From Crossiella cryophila (GTDB taxonomy: Bacteria; Actinomycetota; Actinomycetes; Mycobacteriales; Pseudonocardiaceae), in NCBI RefSeq assembly GCF_014204915.1, contig NZ_JACHMH010000001.1:7217501-7281500 (forward strand): 64,000 nucleotides of DNA. Direction: 5' to 3'. The position numbers were made by a program, and so were the translations under genes. The notes below the pieces were generated by a model, which was given only the letters and a program-made list of their open reading frames with translations, had not been told where the DNA came from and did not search any database. Shown piece after piece: positions 16,664-31,271 of this stretch (its first letter is position 1; every line of letters begins with the position of its first letter).

Positions 16664-18190
16664 ATGCGCAGACTACGAAGTACCGCGAGCCTGCTGGCGG
16701 TGGCCGCGGTCGCGATGGCCACCGTCACGGGGGTGGCCACCGCCCAGCCGGAAGGCACGGTCGTGCAGGCCAGGGAGCACCACGCCGGGAGTTACCTCGT
16801 GGTGCTCAAGGACGGTGCCCGCGCCGCCGCGGCCACGCTCACCCAGCGCTACGGGGGTGTGCTGGCCGAGACCTATTCGGTGACGCTGAACGGGTTCGCC
16901 GTCCGCGAGCTGTCCGAGCAGCAGGCCAGGCGACTGGCCGCCGACCCCTCGGTCAAGGCGGTGCACGAGGACGGCACCACCAGGGCGGTGGCCGGGGAGC
17001 AGCCGAACCCGCCGTCCTGGGGCCTGGACCAGATCGACCAGCGGACCACCAGCCTGGACAAGAAGTACGCCTACCCCAACACCGCGGACGCCGTCACCGC
17101 CTACGTGATCGACTCCGGCATCGGCATCAAGCACCCCGAGTTCGAGGGCCGGGCCAGCCACGGCTACGACTTCATCGACAACGACAACGACGCCAGCGAC
17201 TGCTTCTGGCACGGCTCCCACGTGGCAGGCACCATCGCGGGCAAGACCGTCGGGGTGGCCAAGAAGGCCAAGGTGGTCGCGGTCCGCTCACTCAACTGCG
17301 GTGGTTCCGGGCCGGACTCGGCCACGGTCAGCGCGCTGGAGTGGGTGGGCAAGAACGGCGTCAAGCCCGGCGTGGTCAACCTCAGCCTGGTCATGGACAC
17401 CGTGGGCGTCGGCGACGAACAGGTCAAGGCGTTGGTGGCCAAGGGATTCGTGGTCGCGGTCGCGGCGGGCAACAACGGCCAGGACGCGTGCACGGCCAGC
17501 CCCGGGCGCACCCCGGAGGCGCTCACCGTGGGCTGGATCAACCAGGGTGGCGGTCGCAGCGGGAACTACGGCCGCTGCGTTGACCTGTTCGCCCCCGGCG
17601 GCAACATCTACTCCACCGACCACACCGGCAGCTTCCGCACCGGCAGTGGCACCTCGATGGCCTCCCCGCACGGTGCGGGCGGTGCCGCGCTGTACCTGGG
17701 CGCGAACCCGGGCGCGTCCCCGCAGCAGGTGCGGGACGCACTGGTGGACAACGCCACCCCGGACCTGGTGACCAATCCGGGCGCGGGTTCGCCGAACAAG
17801 TTGCTGTACACCGGATTCATCGGCGGGGGTCCGCCGCCGCGCTGCGGTGTCAAGACCAACGACGAGGATGTGTCCATTCCGGACGCCGGGTCCGCGGTCG
17901 GCAACACCGTCGTGCAGGATTCCTGCCCTGGCAAGGCTTCCGCGACCCTGCCGGTCCGGGTGGACATCGAGCACGGCTACACCGGCGACCTGGCCATCGA
18001 CCTGATCGGCCCGAGTGGCGCGGCCTATCCGCTGCACCAGGCGGGCGGCGTCGGCGAAACCGGTGGCGTGCACCGGAGTTTCACCGTGGACGCCGCCCGC
18101 GAGGACGCCAACGGCACCTGGCGGCTGGCGGTGCGCGATGTGTACCGCTTCGACACCGGCACCCTGACCGGCTGGTCGATCACCTTCTGA
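16664..18190 (+). CDS. Secreted subtilisin-like serine protease (S8) with C-terminal P domain
   Basis: A 508-residue extracellular protease. Signal peptide (about 1-27), I9 inhibitor propeptide (about 40-110: SYLVVLKDGA to VKAVHEDG), then the catalytic domain with Asp150 (YVIDSGIG), His183 (HGSHVAGT), the oxyanion Asn in AAGNNG and Ser331 (GTSMASPH). After a Gly/Pro linker a P/Homo B-type domain (about 395-508, ending GTWRLAVRDVYRFDTGTLTGWSI) probably aids folding or substrate choice. ATG 16664 lies 6 bp after a perfect AAGGAGG. It is followed after 43 bp by a second protease, probably in one transcript, and is divergent from the LuxR regulator. Confidence 0.95.
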   Translation: MRRLRSTASLLAVAAVAMATVTGVATAQPEGTVVQAREHHAGSYLVVLKDGARAAAATLTQRYGGVLAETYSVTLNGFAVRELSEQQARRLAADPSVKAVHEDGTTRAVAGEQPNPPSWGLDQIDQRTTSLDKKYAYPNTADAVTAYVIDSGIGIKHPEFEGRASHGYDFIDNDNDASDCFWHGSHVAGTIAGKTVGVAKKAKVVAVRSLNCGGSGPDSATVSALEWVGKNGVKPGVVNLSLVMDTVGVGDEQVKALVAKGFVVAVAAGNNGQDACTASPGRTPEALTVGWINQGGGRSGNYGRCVDLFAPGGNIYSTDHTGSFRTGSGTSMASPHGAGGAALYLGANPGASPQQVRDALVDNATPDLVTNPGAGSPNKLLYTGFIGGGPPPRCGVKTNDEDVSIPDAGSAVGNTVVQDSCPGKASATLPVRVDIEHGYTGDLAIDLIGPSGAAYPLHQAGGVGETGGVHRSFTVDAAREDANGTWRLAVRDVYRFDTGTLTGWSITF

Positions 18191-18233
18191 GCCACCACCC
18201 TGCTTTTCCTTCCCCTGCACTGCGAGGAGCACG

Positions 18234-19694
18234 ATGCGAACACCACGTCTGGTCATCACGATCTGCCTGGCCCTGGCCGCGCTGACGCTGCCGATGGCCT
18301 CCGCCGCGGCCGCGCCGACCGACCGGATCAGCGACGCCGTCACCCCGACCGACCAGCTCAAGACCGGGGACGTGGGCGCCCAGGTGGTCAACGGGCAGCG
18401 CACCACGGTCAAGGAGAACCCGTTCGTCATCGCGGGCCTGCGGGCCGGCGGCGGCGGTCCGCAGGGCCAGTCCTGCACCGCCGCGGTGGTGGGCAAGCGC
18501 AAGATCCTCACCGCCGCGCACTGCATGATCGACGTCGGCGGCGCCAAGAGCTACGTCTACGGCGACGACGACCTCACCTCGCCCGGCGGCGAGACCTTCC
18601 GCACCAAGGTCGCCTCGCACAAGGTGCACCCGCGCTACACCGGCCCGAACTCCTGGCAGACCGGCTACGACGTCGCGGTGATCACCACCGAGGACGACCT
18701 GCCCGTGCCGGAGAGCCAGTGGGCCAAGGTGGCCGGTTCCGGCGACAGCGCGCTGACCGCGCCCGGCAAGTCCGGCACCGTCGTCGGCTACGGCAAGACC
18801 GCGGCCAGCGGTGGTTCGGGTGTGCTCTACAAGACCACGCTGCCGGTCAACGACGCCAAGAACTGCCAGGTCTTCAACATCAAGGTCAACCCGGATGTGA
18901 TGGTGTGCATCGGCTTCGACGACGGCCGCACCGCCACCTGCTCCGGCGACAGCGGTGGTCCGTACACAGTGGACGGAGTGGTGGTCGGGGTCGTCTCCTG
19001 GGGCGCCAGTGGCTGCGACCGGTACAGCATCATGGCCCGGCTGACCAACGAGATGGGTGACTGGGCCCGCAAGGAGATCGGCGGCGGCCAGCCCGGCGAG
19101 GGCAAGTTCACCGTGGGCCTGTCCCCCGCCGCCGGCAAGGTCGAGCCCGGCAAGCACATCTCGACCAGCGTCACCAGCAAGGCCGGCGAGCCGGGTCCGG
19201 AGAAGCTGGAACTCAGCGCCGCCGGCCTGCCCAGTGGCGCCACCGCCACCTTCCAGCCGACCTCGGTCACCACCGGCGAGGTGGCCAAGCTGACCTTCGA
19301 GACCGCGACCAGCACCCCGAAGGGCACCTACCAGATCACCGTCACCGCCAAGGGCACCTCCGGCTCGAAGACCGCCGGGTACACCCTGACCGTCGGCGAG
19401 GGCGGCTCCACCGAGGGCCCGAAGCCCGCCGCCACCCCGGCGGCCGGCACCGTCTCGCCGGGCGGGTTCATCAACAGCACCATCACCGTCAGCGGCGGCA
19501 CCGGCCCGATCAGCCTCAGCGCCACCGGCCTGCCGTCCGCACCGATGTTCCTGCCCTCGACCGTCAACCCCGGCGGCAGCTCGCGGATGAGCATCGCCGC
19601 CCCGTTCCAGCGCGGCACCTACAAGATCACCGTCACCGCCACCGACAGCACCGGCAAGACCGGCAGCACCGAGTACACCCTCACCGTCGGGTAA
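18234..19694 (+). CDS. Secreted trypsin-fold serine protease with two Ig-like C-terminal domains
   Basis: A 486-residue exported protein. Signal peptide to about 27, S1 domain with His96 (TAAHC), Asp146 (YDVAVI) and Ser240 (GDSGGP). Counting back from Ser240, the residue at the chymotrypsin-189 position is Ala (ATCSGDSGGP), not Asp, so cleavage after Arg/Lys is unlikely and an elastase- or chymotrypsin-like preference is more probable. Two tandem beta-sandwich repeats follow (about 288-385 and 395-486), each ending in a GTYxITVTA ... YTLTVG pattern, likely for attachment to substrate or wall. GAGGAG lies 4 bp before ATG. Confidence 0.92.
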   Translation: MRTPRLVITICLALAALTLPMASAAAAPTDRISDAVTPTDQLKTGDVGAQVVNGQRTTVKENPFVIAGLRAGGGGPQGQSCTAAVVGKRKILTAAHCMIDVGGAKSYVYGDDDLTSPGGETFRTKVASHKVHPRYTGPNSWQTGYDVAVITTEDDLPVPESQWAKVAGSGDSALTAPGKSGTVVGYGKTAASGGSGVLYKTTLPVNDAKNCQVFNIKVNPDVMVCIGFDDGRTATCSGDSGGPYTVDGVVVGVVSWGASGCDRYSIMARLTNEMGDWARKEIGGGQPGEGKFTVGLSPAAGKVEPGKHISTSVTSKAGEPGPEKLELSAAGLPSGATATFQPTSVTTGEVAKLTFETATSTPKGTYQITVTAKGTSGSKTAGYTLTVGEGGSTEGPKPAATPAAGTVSPGGFINSTITVSGGTGPISLSATGLPSAPMFLPSTVNPGGSSRMSIAAPFQRGTYKITVTATDSTGKTGSTEYTLTVG

Positions 19695-19707
19695 CCATCC
19701 CGGTCGG

Positions 19708-19735
19708 GCCCGTGACGGCCACCGTCGTCACGGGC
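19708..19735 (+). terminator. Hairpin terminator after the protease pair
   Basis: GCCCGTGACG (19708-19717) pairs perfectly with CGTCACGGGC (19726-19735) around an 8-nt loop, 13 bp after the stop codon. No U tract. Confidence 0.75.
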
Positions 19736-19805
19736 TCGACAGGCGGGATCACGGTGCGCGACTATGCTGCCTCGCAGGTCGTTGGTCGAGTCGAGGGGGA
19801 AATCA

Positions 19806-20780
19806 GTGCGCACCAAGCGTCTGTCCACAGTGGCCGGTGTCGGGCTCCTTGCCATTGCCTTGTCCGCGGTGGTCCTGCCGGGCACCGCGAGCGCGGCGGA
19901 CCCGGTGCTGATCACCAACTCCGGCGGCTACTCGACCCAGCCGTCGGGCACCGACCCCAAGGACAAGGTCAATCGACCACTCGGCGCCCAGGTCACCATC
20001 CCGGCCGGGCAGACCCGCTACCTCAACAGCAAGCTGACCGTGGACAACGTGCGGGAGATCAGCGAGGTCTCGCACCTGGTCCTGTGCAGGCGACCGGGCC
20101 AGCCTGCCGAGGTCGCCCGGCTGATCAGCGGGCAGAACGTGCTGACCGGCGGCGCGACCAGCCTGCTCACCCGCGGCTTCGTGACCGCGCCTGCCGACAG
20201 CCTGCTGCACTGCGAGGTCTACGGGCAGTTCGTCAACCACACCGCGAACCAGCCCGGCCGCCTGGAGGTGATGCCCTCCTCCTACATCCAGGACATGCAC
20301 GGCCCCACCGCCGCGGTGCGGCAGACCTTCAACGCCAAGGTCCTGGTGAACACCAAGGCGCGGGTGAACTCGGTGTCGTTCACCGCCCCCGCCGGCGCCA
20401 CCGCCGTCCAGGCGATCAGCGACCTGAACGTGACGGTCTGCTACGGCGAGGACGAGGAAGGCGAACGGAAACTCTGCAAGCGCTCGCTCAAGGCCCGGAT
20501 GGACGGCCGGAGTTCACTGGTGGGCACGCAACTGGTGATGGAACAGCTCGCCGCGGACGGTTCGGTCTGCAAGACCACCACCAACGGCGACCTCGCCGGC
20601 GTCAACGTCACCACCACCATCCACCACTTCAAGATCAACAAGTACCTGATCAACGTGCCCATCGTGGCGAACTGCTCGCGCGACTTCGTCTTCTACACCA
20701 GGGTCACCGCGAACTCGGGCAGCAACTCCTTCGTGGTCGAGGGCAACAACCAGAGCGTGGGCGCGGTCTTCGTGCCCTGA
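19806..20780 (+). CDS. Secreted protein of unknown function
   Basis: A 324-residue exported protein. Signal peptide (RTKRLSTVAGVGLLAIALSA ... GTASAA) followed by a beta-rich domain with regularly spaced Cys (VLCRR, LLHCEVYG, VTVCYG, KLCKR, SVCKTT, VANCSRD), consistent with disulphide-bonded sandwiches. GTG 19806 is chosen because AGGGGG lies 6 bp upstream and a clean signal peptide follows; a TATGCT box (19763-19768) could be its -10. It lies directly downstream of the protease pair but after a terminator. Its stop codon abuts the NRPS stop on the other strand with no gap. No family recognised. Confidence 0.75.
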   Translation: MRTKRLSTVAGVGLLAIALSAVVLPGTASAADPVLITNSGGYSTQPSGTDPKDKVNRPLGAQVTIPAGQTRYLNSKLTVDNVREISEVSHLVLCRRPGQPAEVARLISGQNVLTGGATSLLTRGFVTAPADSLLHCEVYGQFVNHTANQPGRLEVMPSSYIQDMHGPTAAVRQTFNAKVLVNTKARVNSVSFTAPAGATAVQAISDLNVTVCYGEDEEGERKLCKRSLKARMDGRSSLVGTQLVMEQLAADGSVCKTTTNGDLAGVNVTTTIHHFKINKYLINVPIVANCSRDFVFYTRVTANSGSNSFVVEGNNQSVGAVFVP

Positions 20781-26435
<5,655 letters not shown>

Positions 26436-26753
26436 GGCGAAACTCCCTCGACATGGCGTAATTGCGGCGGCAGAGCGTGGAGAGGAAGTCCGGACCTTTT
26501 CTCCCTGCGGTTACCGAGGCTATTCACCGCACCGAAATCCCAGAACCCACGAATTCCCTATGCGCCCCATCGCAGATCCAAATAGTTGCCCTGACCTGCG
26601 AAGTTCCCGCGAACTCGTCGGCGTGTTGGCCGTTGTCGTACACGGTGTTGGCCGAACTGGGACACCCATTCCGGCCAAGACACCGTCCATAACGGCCAAC
26701 ACACCGTACGACAACGGCCAACACGGTGGTGGGTGCGCGGCTAGGGTTGGCGG
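26436..26753. other. NRPS-LysR divergent intergenic region
   Basis: No gene. From 26436 to 26600 the sequence is less GC-rich and probably carries the NRPS promoter. AGTTC-CCGC-GAACT (26602-26615) is a small inverted repeat that could be an operator for the LysR regulator. From 26623 to 26724 lies a composite palindromic repeat, described separately, only 30 bp before the LysR start. Confidence 0.5.
26623..26724. repeat. Composite palindromic repeat, copy A
   Basis: Bounded by a perfect 19-bp inverted repeat: GTGTTGGCCGTTGTCGTAC (26623-26641) and its exact complement (26706-26724). Inside are further TTGGCC modules: GTGTTGGCCGAACTGG (26645-26660) facing CGGCCAAGACACCGT (26672-26686) and ACGGCCAACACACCGT (26692-26707). 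The same arms recur at 33471 and 59863. Strand-symmetric, non-coding and confined to intergenic DNA. Confidence 0.85.
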
Positions 26754-27686
26754 GTGTCTGATGACTGGGGCAGGGCTGATCTGAACCTGCTGCTCCCGCT
26801 GAACGCACTGCTCATCGAGCGCAATGTGACCAGGGCCGCGGAACGCATCAGCGTGGCCCAGCCGTCGATGAGCGCGATGCTGGCGAAACTGCGCAGGCAT
26901 TTCGACGATCCGCTGCTCATCCGCGAGGGCAGGGGCATGGCGCTGACCCCGCTCGCGGAGTCGCTGGCCGGGCCGGTGCAGGCCGCGCTGGTGGCCGCGC
27001 GGGCGGTGCTCACCGCGGGCAGCCGCTTCGACCCGGCCACCGAGTCGCGCACCTTCAGCGTGCTGGCCAGCGACTACGCCGCCACCACGCTGCTGCGCCC
27101 CGCCCTGCGCGGATTGCTCACCGAGGCGCCGGGGGTGCGGCTGACCGTCGAGCCGCTGCGCGCCGACCTGGTGGAGGTGGTGCGCAGCGGCCGGTGCGAT
27201 CTGCTGCTGTGGCCACTGCAACTGCCCGAGCAGGAGCTGCTCCAGTTCCCGCACACCCCGCTGTTCGAGGACGAGTTCATCGCCGTGGTGGACCGGGACA
27301 ACCCGCTGACCGGACCGCTGACCAGGGCGGATCTGGCCAGGCTGCCCGCGGTGGAGGTCAACGGCGTCGGCGATCGGTGGGCCGTGCCCAGGGGCAAGCT
27401 GGCCGAGCAGGGGCTGCGCCAGCCCGCCGCGGTCACCGTGGAGTCCTTCACCCTTGGCCTGCAGATGGTGGCGGGCACGCACCTGATCACGCTGACCCAG
27501 CGACTGCTGTTCGAGGCGCTCGGGCCGGGCCTCGGACTGCGCGAGGTGCCGATGGCCGAGCCGGGACCGAAGCTGACCATCGCCGGGTTCTGGCACCCCA
27601 GGCAGGTGCTGGACCCGGCCAATCAGTGGCTGCGCGCGCACCTGGCCAGGGTGGCCGCCGGGCTGGGCGGCGTCAGGCCGTCTTGA
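26754..27686 (+). CDS. LysR-family transcriptional regulator (NodD/NahR-like)
   Basis: A 310-residue regulator. The N-terminal winged helix has ERNVTRAAERISVAQPSMSA and a recognition helix near residues 25-50; two Rossmann-like effector subdomains follow (LLLWPLQLPEQELLQ ... DEFIAVVDRDNPL). The ADLNLLLPLNALLIERNVTRAAE start resembles the NodD/NahR/LinR branch that responds to aromatic compounds. GTG start with a weak ribosome site. It is divergent from the NRPS gene and convergent, with a 14-bp overlap, with an SDR gene. Candidate targets are the NRPS or itself. Confidence 0.92.
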   Translation: MSDDWGRADLNLLLPLNALLIERNVTRAAERISVAQPSMSAMLAKLRRHFDDPLLIREGRGMALTPLAESLAGPVQAALVAARAVLTAGSRFDPATESRTFSVLASDYAATTLLRPALRGLLTEAPGVRLTVEPLRADLVEVVRSGRCDLLLWPLQLPEQELLQFPHTPLFEDEFIAVVDRDNPLTGPLTRADLARLPAVEVNGVGDRWAVPRGKLAEQGLRQPAAVTVESFTLGLQMVAGTHLITLTQRLLFEALGPGLGLREVPMAEPGPKLTIAGFWHPRQVLDPANQWLRAHLARVAAGLGGVRPS

Positions 27687-28461
27687 TCGCGCCGCCGTCG
27701 ATGAGGTGGTCGGTGCCGGTGATGCTGCCCGCCAGCGGTGAGGCCAGGTAGCCGACCAGGGCGGCGACCTCCTCGGGCTCCACGAATCGGCCCGTGGTGA
27801 GCCCCAGTCCGGCGGGCAGCTGGGCCAGGAACTGCGCGTGCGGCACGCCAAGCGAGCGGGCCAGGTCCGCGCCGTAGCCGTCCGGGGCCTCCCACATCGA
27901 GGTGCGCACCGGGCCGGGGGAAATGGTGTTCACCCGCACGCCCAACGGGGTGACCTCCTCGGCCAGTGCCTTGCCGAACGCGGTCAGGGCGGCCTTGGCG
28001 GTGGTGTAGGGCATCGGCCCGGCGTGCGGCATCCGGGCGCCGTTGGAGGAGATGTTGACGATCACGCCCTTGCGCCGCAGCAGGCTGGGCAGGGCGGCGC
28101 GGGTGGTGCGGACCGCGCTGAAGAAGTTCAGCTCGAACAAACGCTGCCACAGCTCGTCGTCGAAGGTGGCGAAGCCGCCGGTCTGACCGCCGTCGCTGTC
28201 CCCGCCGCCGACGTTGTTGACCACCAGGTCGATCTCGCCCAGCTCGGCCAGCGCGCCCTCGACCAGCCGGGCCGGTCCGTCGGCGGCGGACAGGTCGACC
28301 GGGATCGCGACCGCCCCGGAGGCGGCCAGTTCCGGGGAGACGGTGCGCGAGCCCGCCACCACCCGCATGCCCTCGCCGATCAGCGTGGTGACGATGGCCA
28401 GCCCGATGCCCCGGCTGGCGCCGGTGACCAGGGCGGTCTTGCCGCTCAGTTGCATGTCCAT
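27673..28461 (-). CDS. SDR-family oxidoreductase
   Basis: A 262-residue classical short-chain dehydrogenase. It has the TGASRGIG nucleotide-binding motif, NNVGG, catalytic Ser in NISSNGAR, the YTTAK catalytic Tyr-Lys and ISPGPVRT after the site. The Arg in GSRTV suggests NADP(H) preference. Substrate unknown. AAGGAG lies 8 bp before ATG 28461. It is divergent from a TetR gene across a long perfect palindrome, so it is most likely the regulated target of that TetR protein, possibly a response to a toxic carbonyl compound. Confidence 0.92.
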   Translation of the reverse strand: MDMQLSGKTALVTGASRGIGLAIVTTLIGEGMRVVAGSRTVSPELAASGAVAIPVDLSAADGPARLVEGALAELGEIDLVVNNVGGGDSDGGQTGGFATFDDELWQRLFELNFFSAVRTTRAALPSLLRRKGVIVNISSNGARMPHAGPMPYTTAKAALTAFGKALAEEVTPLGVRVNTISPGPVRTSMWEAPDGYGADLARSLGVPHAQFLAQLPAGLGLTTGRFVEPEEVAALVGYLASPLAGSITGTDHLIDGGAIKTA

Positions 28462-28502
28462 CTAGCCAGCTCCTTCTAGTCGCATCCGTATAGACCCTGC
28501 TA

Positions 28503-28540
28503 GCGCTCTAGTTGCGACACTAATGTTGCAACTAGAGCGC
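28503..28540. promoter_or_regulatory. 38-bp palindromic operator between SDR and TetR genes
   Basis: GCGCTCTAGTTGC (28503-28515) and GCAACTAGAGCGC (28528-28540) are perfect 13-bp inverted repeats separated by 12 AT-rich bases. The site lies 42 bp from the SDR start and 44 bp from the TetR start, the usual place for a repressor controlling both promoters. Confidence 0.75.
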
Positions 28541-28583
28541 GTCAAGGAGTCGCCCTGTACTGTTTCCCCGACAAGGAGGCTCG

Positions 28584-29195
28584 GTGACAGAGCAGGCTGG
28601 CTTGACTGGGCAGGAGTCGGCACGTCCGGCCGGGCGGGCGCGACGGGCGGATGCCGAACGCACCGTGCAGGCGATCCTGGAGGCGGCCGAGCGCGTGCTC
28701 AGCGCCGACCCCTCGGCCTCCATGGAGCAGATCGCCACCGCCGCCGGCGTGGCCAGGACCACCGTGCACCGCCGGTTCGCCACTCGCGACGTGCTGATCG
28801 ACGAGCTGACCGCCTGGGCCGCCCAGCGCTTCGGCGAGGCGGTGCGCCGTGGCCGCCCGGAGACCGCGCCGCCACTGGTCGCGCTCTACCAGGTGACCGC
28901 GAACGTGCTGGAGGTCAAGATCGGCTGGGGGTTCGCGATGAGCCGGACCTCAGCGGCCGATTCCCAGGTCGCGGGCGTGCACACGGGCGTGCGTGAACAG
29001 TGCGACCGGCTCTTCCTGCGGGCCAGGGACGCCGGGTTGTTCCGGCCCGACGTCGATCTGGACTGGGCCCGCCGGGTCTACTACGCGCTCATCCACGAGG
29101 CGGCCCAGCAGCCCGAACCGACCGACACCGACACGCTGGCCACGCTGGTGGTCAACACCCTGCTCCGCGGGATCGGCGCGAGCGGCGGGCTCTGA
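28584..29195 (+). CDS. TetR-family transcriptional regulator
   Basis: A 203-residue repressor. An extended basic N-terminus (RPAGRARRADAERT) precedes the helix-turn-helix (SMEQIATAAGVARTTVHRRFATRDVL); the rest is an all-helical ligand-binding and dimerisation domain. GTG start 4 bp after AAGGAGG. Divergent from the SDR gene with a 38-bp palindrome between them. Convergent with ilvA, with 10 bp between stops. The unknown inducer is probably the SDR substrate. Confidence 0.92.
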   Translation: MTEQAGLTGQESARPAGRARRADAERTVQAILEAAERVLSADPSASMEQIATAAGVARTTVHRRFATRDVLIDELTAWAAQRFGEAVRRGRPETAPPLVALYQVTANVLEVKIGWGFAMSRTSAADSQVAGVHTGVREQCDRLFLRARDAGLFRPDVDLDWARRVYYALIHEAAQQPEPTDTDTLATLVVNTLLRGIGASGGL

Positions 29196-29205
29196 ACCGC
29201 CGCGC

Positions 29206-30441
29206 TCAGACCAGGAACCGGTAGGCGGTGGTGCCCGGCGCCACGTGCTGGATGTGCAGCGGGGACTCCTTCATCCGCGCCCACAGCCGGTCGTAGTCCT
29301 CGGCCCGGCTGATCTCGATGCCGACCAGCGCGGCCCCGGTCTCCCGGTTGTCCCGCTTCTGGTACTCGAAGAGCACCACGTCGTCGTCCGGGCCGAGCAC
29401 GTCGTCCAGGAACCGGCGCAGCGCACCGGGTTCCTGGGGGAACTCGACCAGGAAGTAGTGCTTGAGGCCGCGGTGCACCAGTGAGCGCTCGACCACCTCG
29501 GCGTAGCGGCTCACGTCGTTGTTGCCGCCGGAGAGCAGGCACACCACGGTCTCGTCGGGTTCCACGGTGATCTCGCTGACCAGCGCGGCCGAGGCCAGCG
29601 CACCGGCGGGTTCGGCGATGATGCCGTCCACCTGGTAGAGGTCGAGCATCTCGGTGCACACCGCGCCCTCGGCCACGGTGAGCAGCTCGGCGCCGCTGTC
29701 CCGGACCATCGGGAAGGTCAGCTCGCCTGCCCGGCGCACGGCCGCGCCGTCGACGAAGGAGTCCACCTCGGGCAGGGTCACCGGTCCGCCACCGGCCAGC
29801 GCCGCGATCATGCTGGCCGCGCCCGCCGGTTCGACCCCGATCACCCTGGTGGCCGGGAAATGGTCCCGCAGCCAGGTGCCGACCCCGGCGAGCAGGCCGC
29901 CACCGCCGACCGGCACGATCACCACGTCCGGCGCGCCGCCGAGCTGACGCAGGATCTCCAGCCCGACGGTGCCCTGGCCGGCGATGGTGCGCGGATCGTC
30001 GAAGGCGGGCACCAGCACGGCGCCGGTGGCCGCGGCGTGTTCCTGGGCGAGTGCGGCCGCGTCGTCGTAGGTGTCCCCGTCCACCACCAGGCGGACCTTG
30101 CCCTGGCCGAGTGCCTCGATGCGGTCGCGCTTCTGCCGGGGCGTGGTCCGCGGCACGTGCACCCGGCCCTCGATGCCGAGGCGGCGGCAGGCGTAGGCCA
30201 CGCCCTGGCCGTGGTTGCCTGCCGAGGCGCAGACCGCCCCGGCCCCGGTGAACTCGGTCTGGGAGAGCAGGTTGAACGCCCCGCGCAGCTTGTAGGAGCG
30301 CCCGACCTGGAGGTCCTCGCGCTTGAACCACACCCGCGCGCCGGTGCGCTCGGACAGCCGCTGGTTGACCTCCAGCGGTGTGGTGCGGGCGACCCCGTCC
30401 AGCCGTGCGGCGGCCGAGGAAACCTCTTCAGCGAAGGACAT
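29206..30441 (-). CDS. ilvA: Threonine ammonia-lyase (biosynthetic, single ACT-like domain)
   Basis: A 411-residue PLP enzyme turning L-threonine into 2-oxobutanoate and ammonia, the first step towards isoleucine. The PLP lysine is in SYKLRGAFN, the phosphate-binding loop is PVGGGGLLAG, and a C-terminal regulatory domain (from KHYFLVEFPQEPGALRRFL to the end) resembles the ACT-like module that gives isoleucine feedback. The form with one regulatory domain is the shorter type common in actinobacteria. ATG 30441 is used; ATG 30450 (MGSMSF) is equally possible, with no strong ribosome site for either. No other ilv genes nearby. It could supply 2-oxobutanoate to metabolism in general. Confidence 0.9.
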   Translation of the reverse strand: MSFAEEVSSAAARLDGVARTTPLEVNQRLSERTGARVWFKREDLQVGRSYKLRGAFNLLSQTEFTGAGAVCASAGNHGQGVAYACRRLGIEGRVHVPRTTPRQKRDRIEALGQGKVRLVVDGDTYDDAAALAQEHAAATGAVLVPAFDDPRTIAGQGTVGLEILRQLGGAPDVVIVPVGGGGLLAGVGTWLRDHFPATRVIGVEPAGAASMIAALAGGGPVTLPEVDSFVDGAAVRRAGELTFPMVRDSGAELLTVAEGAVCTEMLDLYQVDGIIAEPAGALASAALVSEITVEPDETVVCLLSGGNNDVSRYAEVVERSLVHRGLKHYFLVEFPQEPGALRRFLDDVLGPDDDVVLFEYQKRDNRETGAALVGIEISRAEDYDRLWARMKESPLHIQHVAPGTTAYRFLV

Positions 30442-30527
30442 GGATCCCATTCTCGTGCAGGTCTGGCTGGGGTTTTGCCTGGTGTGGCGCGGGGCACCGT
30501 CCATTGTGCACCCGAGGGTGCGCCCGC

Positions 30528-31271
30528 TCACATGGTGATGATGGTGAAGACCGCGCCGTGCGGGTCGGTGAGCACCGCGGAGCGTCCGAGCACGGTGTCG
30601 GTGGGCCGTCCGGTGACCCGGCCGCCGAGCTGACCGGCCCGTTCGGCGGACTCGTCGCAGTCCCGGACGGCGAAGTAGGCCATCCAGTACGGCGTGGTGA
30701 TCTCGGGGTGGCCGGGGCGCATGCCCGCGACCGTGCGGCCCTCGATCCGCCACTGGGAGTACTCGACGTCACCCAGCCGCCGGTCCCTGGCCTCCCAGCC
30801 GAACACCTCGCCGTAGAAGGCCTTGGAGCCGTCGGAGTCGCCGGTGCTCAGCTCGTTCCAGCAGAGCGTGCCGGACTCGTTGAACAGCTCGCAGCCGGGC
30901 ATCTCCCCCGGCTCCCACACGCCGACCTCGGCCCCGGCCCGGTCGGTGAACACGCCGATCCGGCCGGTGTCGGCGACCTTCTTGGCCGGGAAGAGGACCT
31001 GGCCGCCCGCTGGTTCGACCCTGGCGGTGGTGGCCTCGGCGTCGTCGACGAGCACGAAGGTGCGCCAGGCAGTGCGCTGGCCGGGCGCCAGCAGCGGTCC
31101 GGCGCCCGCGACGGCCTTGCCGCCCTTGGTGAACACGGTGTAGCCGCCGGCCTCCGCTGGGGCCACGCGCGCCGACCAGTCGAACAGGCCCATGTAGAAG
31201 GACCGGGTCTGCGCGAGGTCCGGGGACCGCACGTCTATCCAGCCCGGGGTGCCCGGTGCCACTGCGCCCAT
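30528..31271 (-). CDS. Two-domain VOC (glyoxalase/bleomycin-resistance-like) protein
   Basis: A 247-residue protein made of two tandem vicinal-oxygen-chelate modules. The first begins [20 protein letters not shown], the second [23 protein letters not shown], and it ends [10 protein letters not shown]. Proteins of this pattern (27-kDa antigen/hydroxylase type) bind small ligands or metals; no single function can be given. GGAG precedes ATG 31271 by 5 bp. Transcribed towards ilvA with an 86-bp gap, and divergent from the P450 gene with 262 bp in which no clear site is seen. Confidence 0.85.
   Translation of the reverse strand: MGAVAPGTPGWIDVRSPDLAQTRSFYMGLFDWSARVAPAEAGGYTVFTKGGKAVAGAGPLLAPGQRTAWRTFVLVDDAEATTARVEPAGGQVLFPAKKVADTGRIGVFTDRAGAEVGVWEPGEMPGCELFNESGTLCWNELSTGDSDGSKAFYGEVFGWEARDRRLGDVEYSQWRIEGRTVAGMRPGHPEITTPYWMAYFAVRDCDESAERAGQLGGRVTGRPTDTVLGRSAVLTDPHGAVFTIITM

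Noticed and set aside
26623-26724. Composite repeat as a CRISPR array
   Set aside because: Modules are inverted as well as direct, there are no unique spacers of constant length and no cas genes are nearby.
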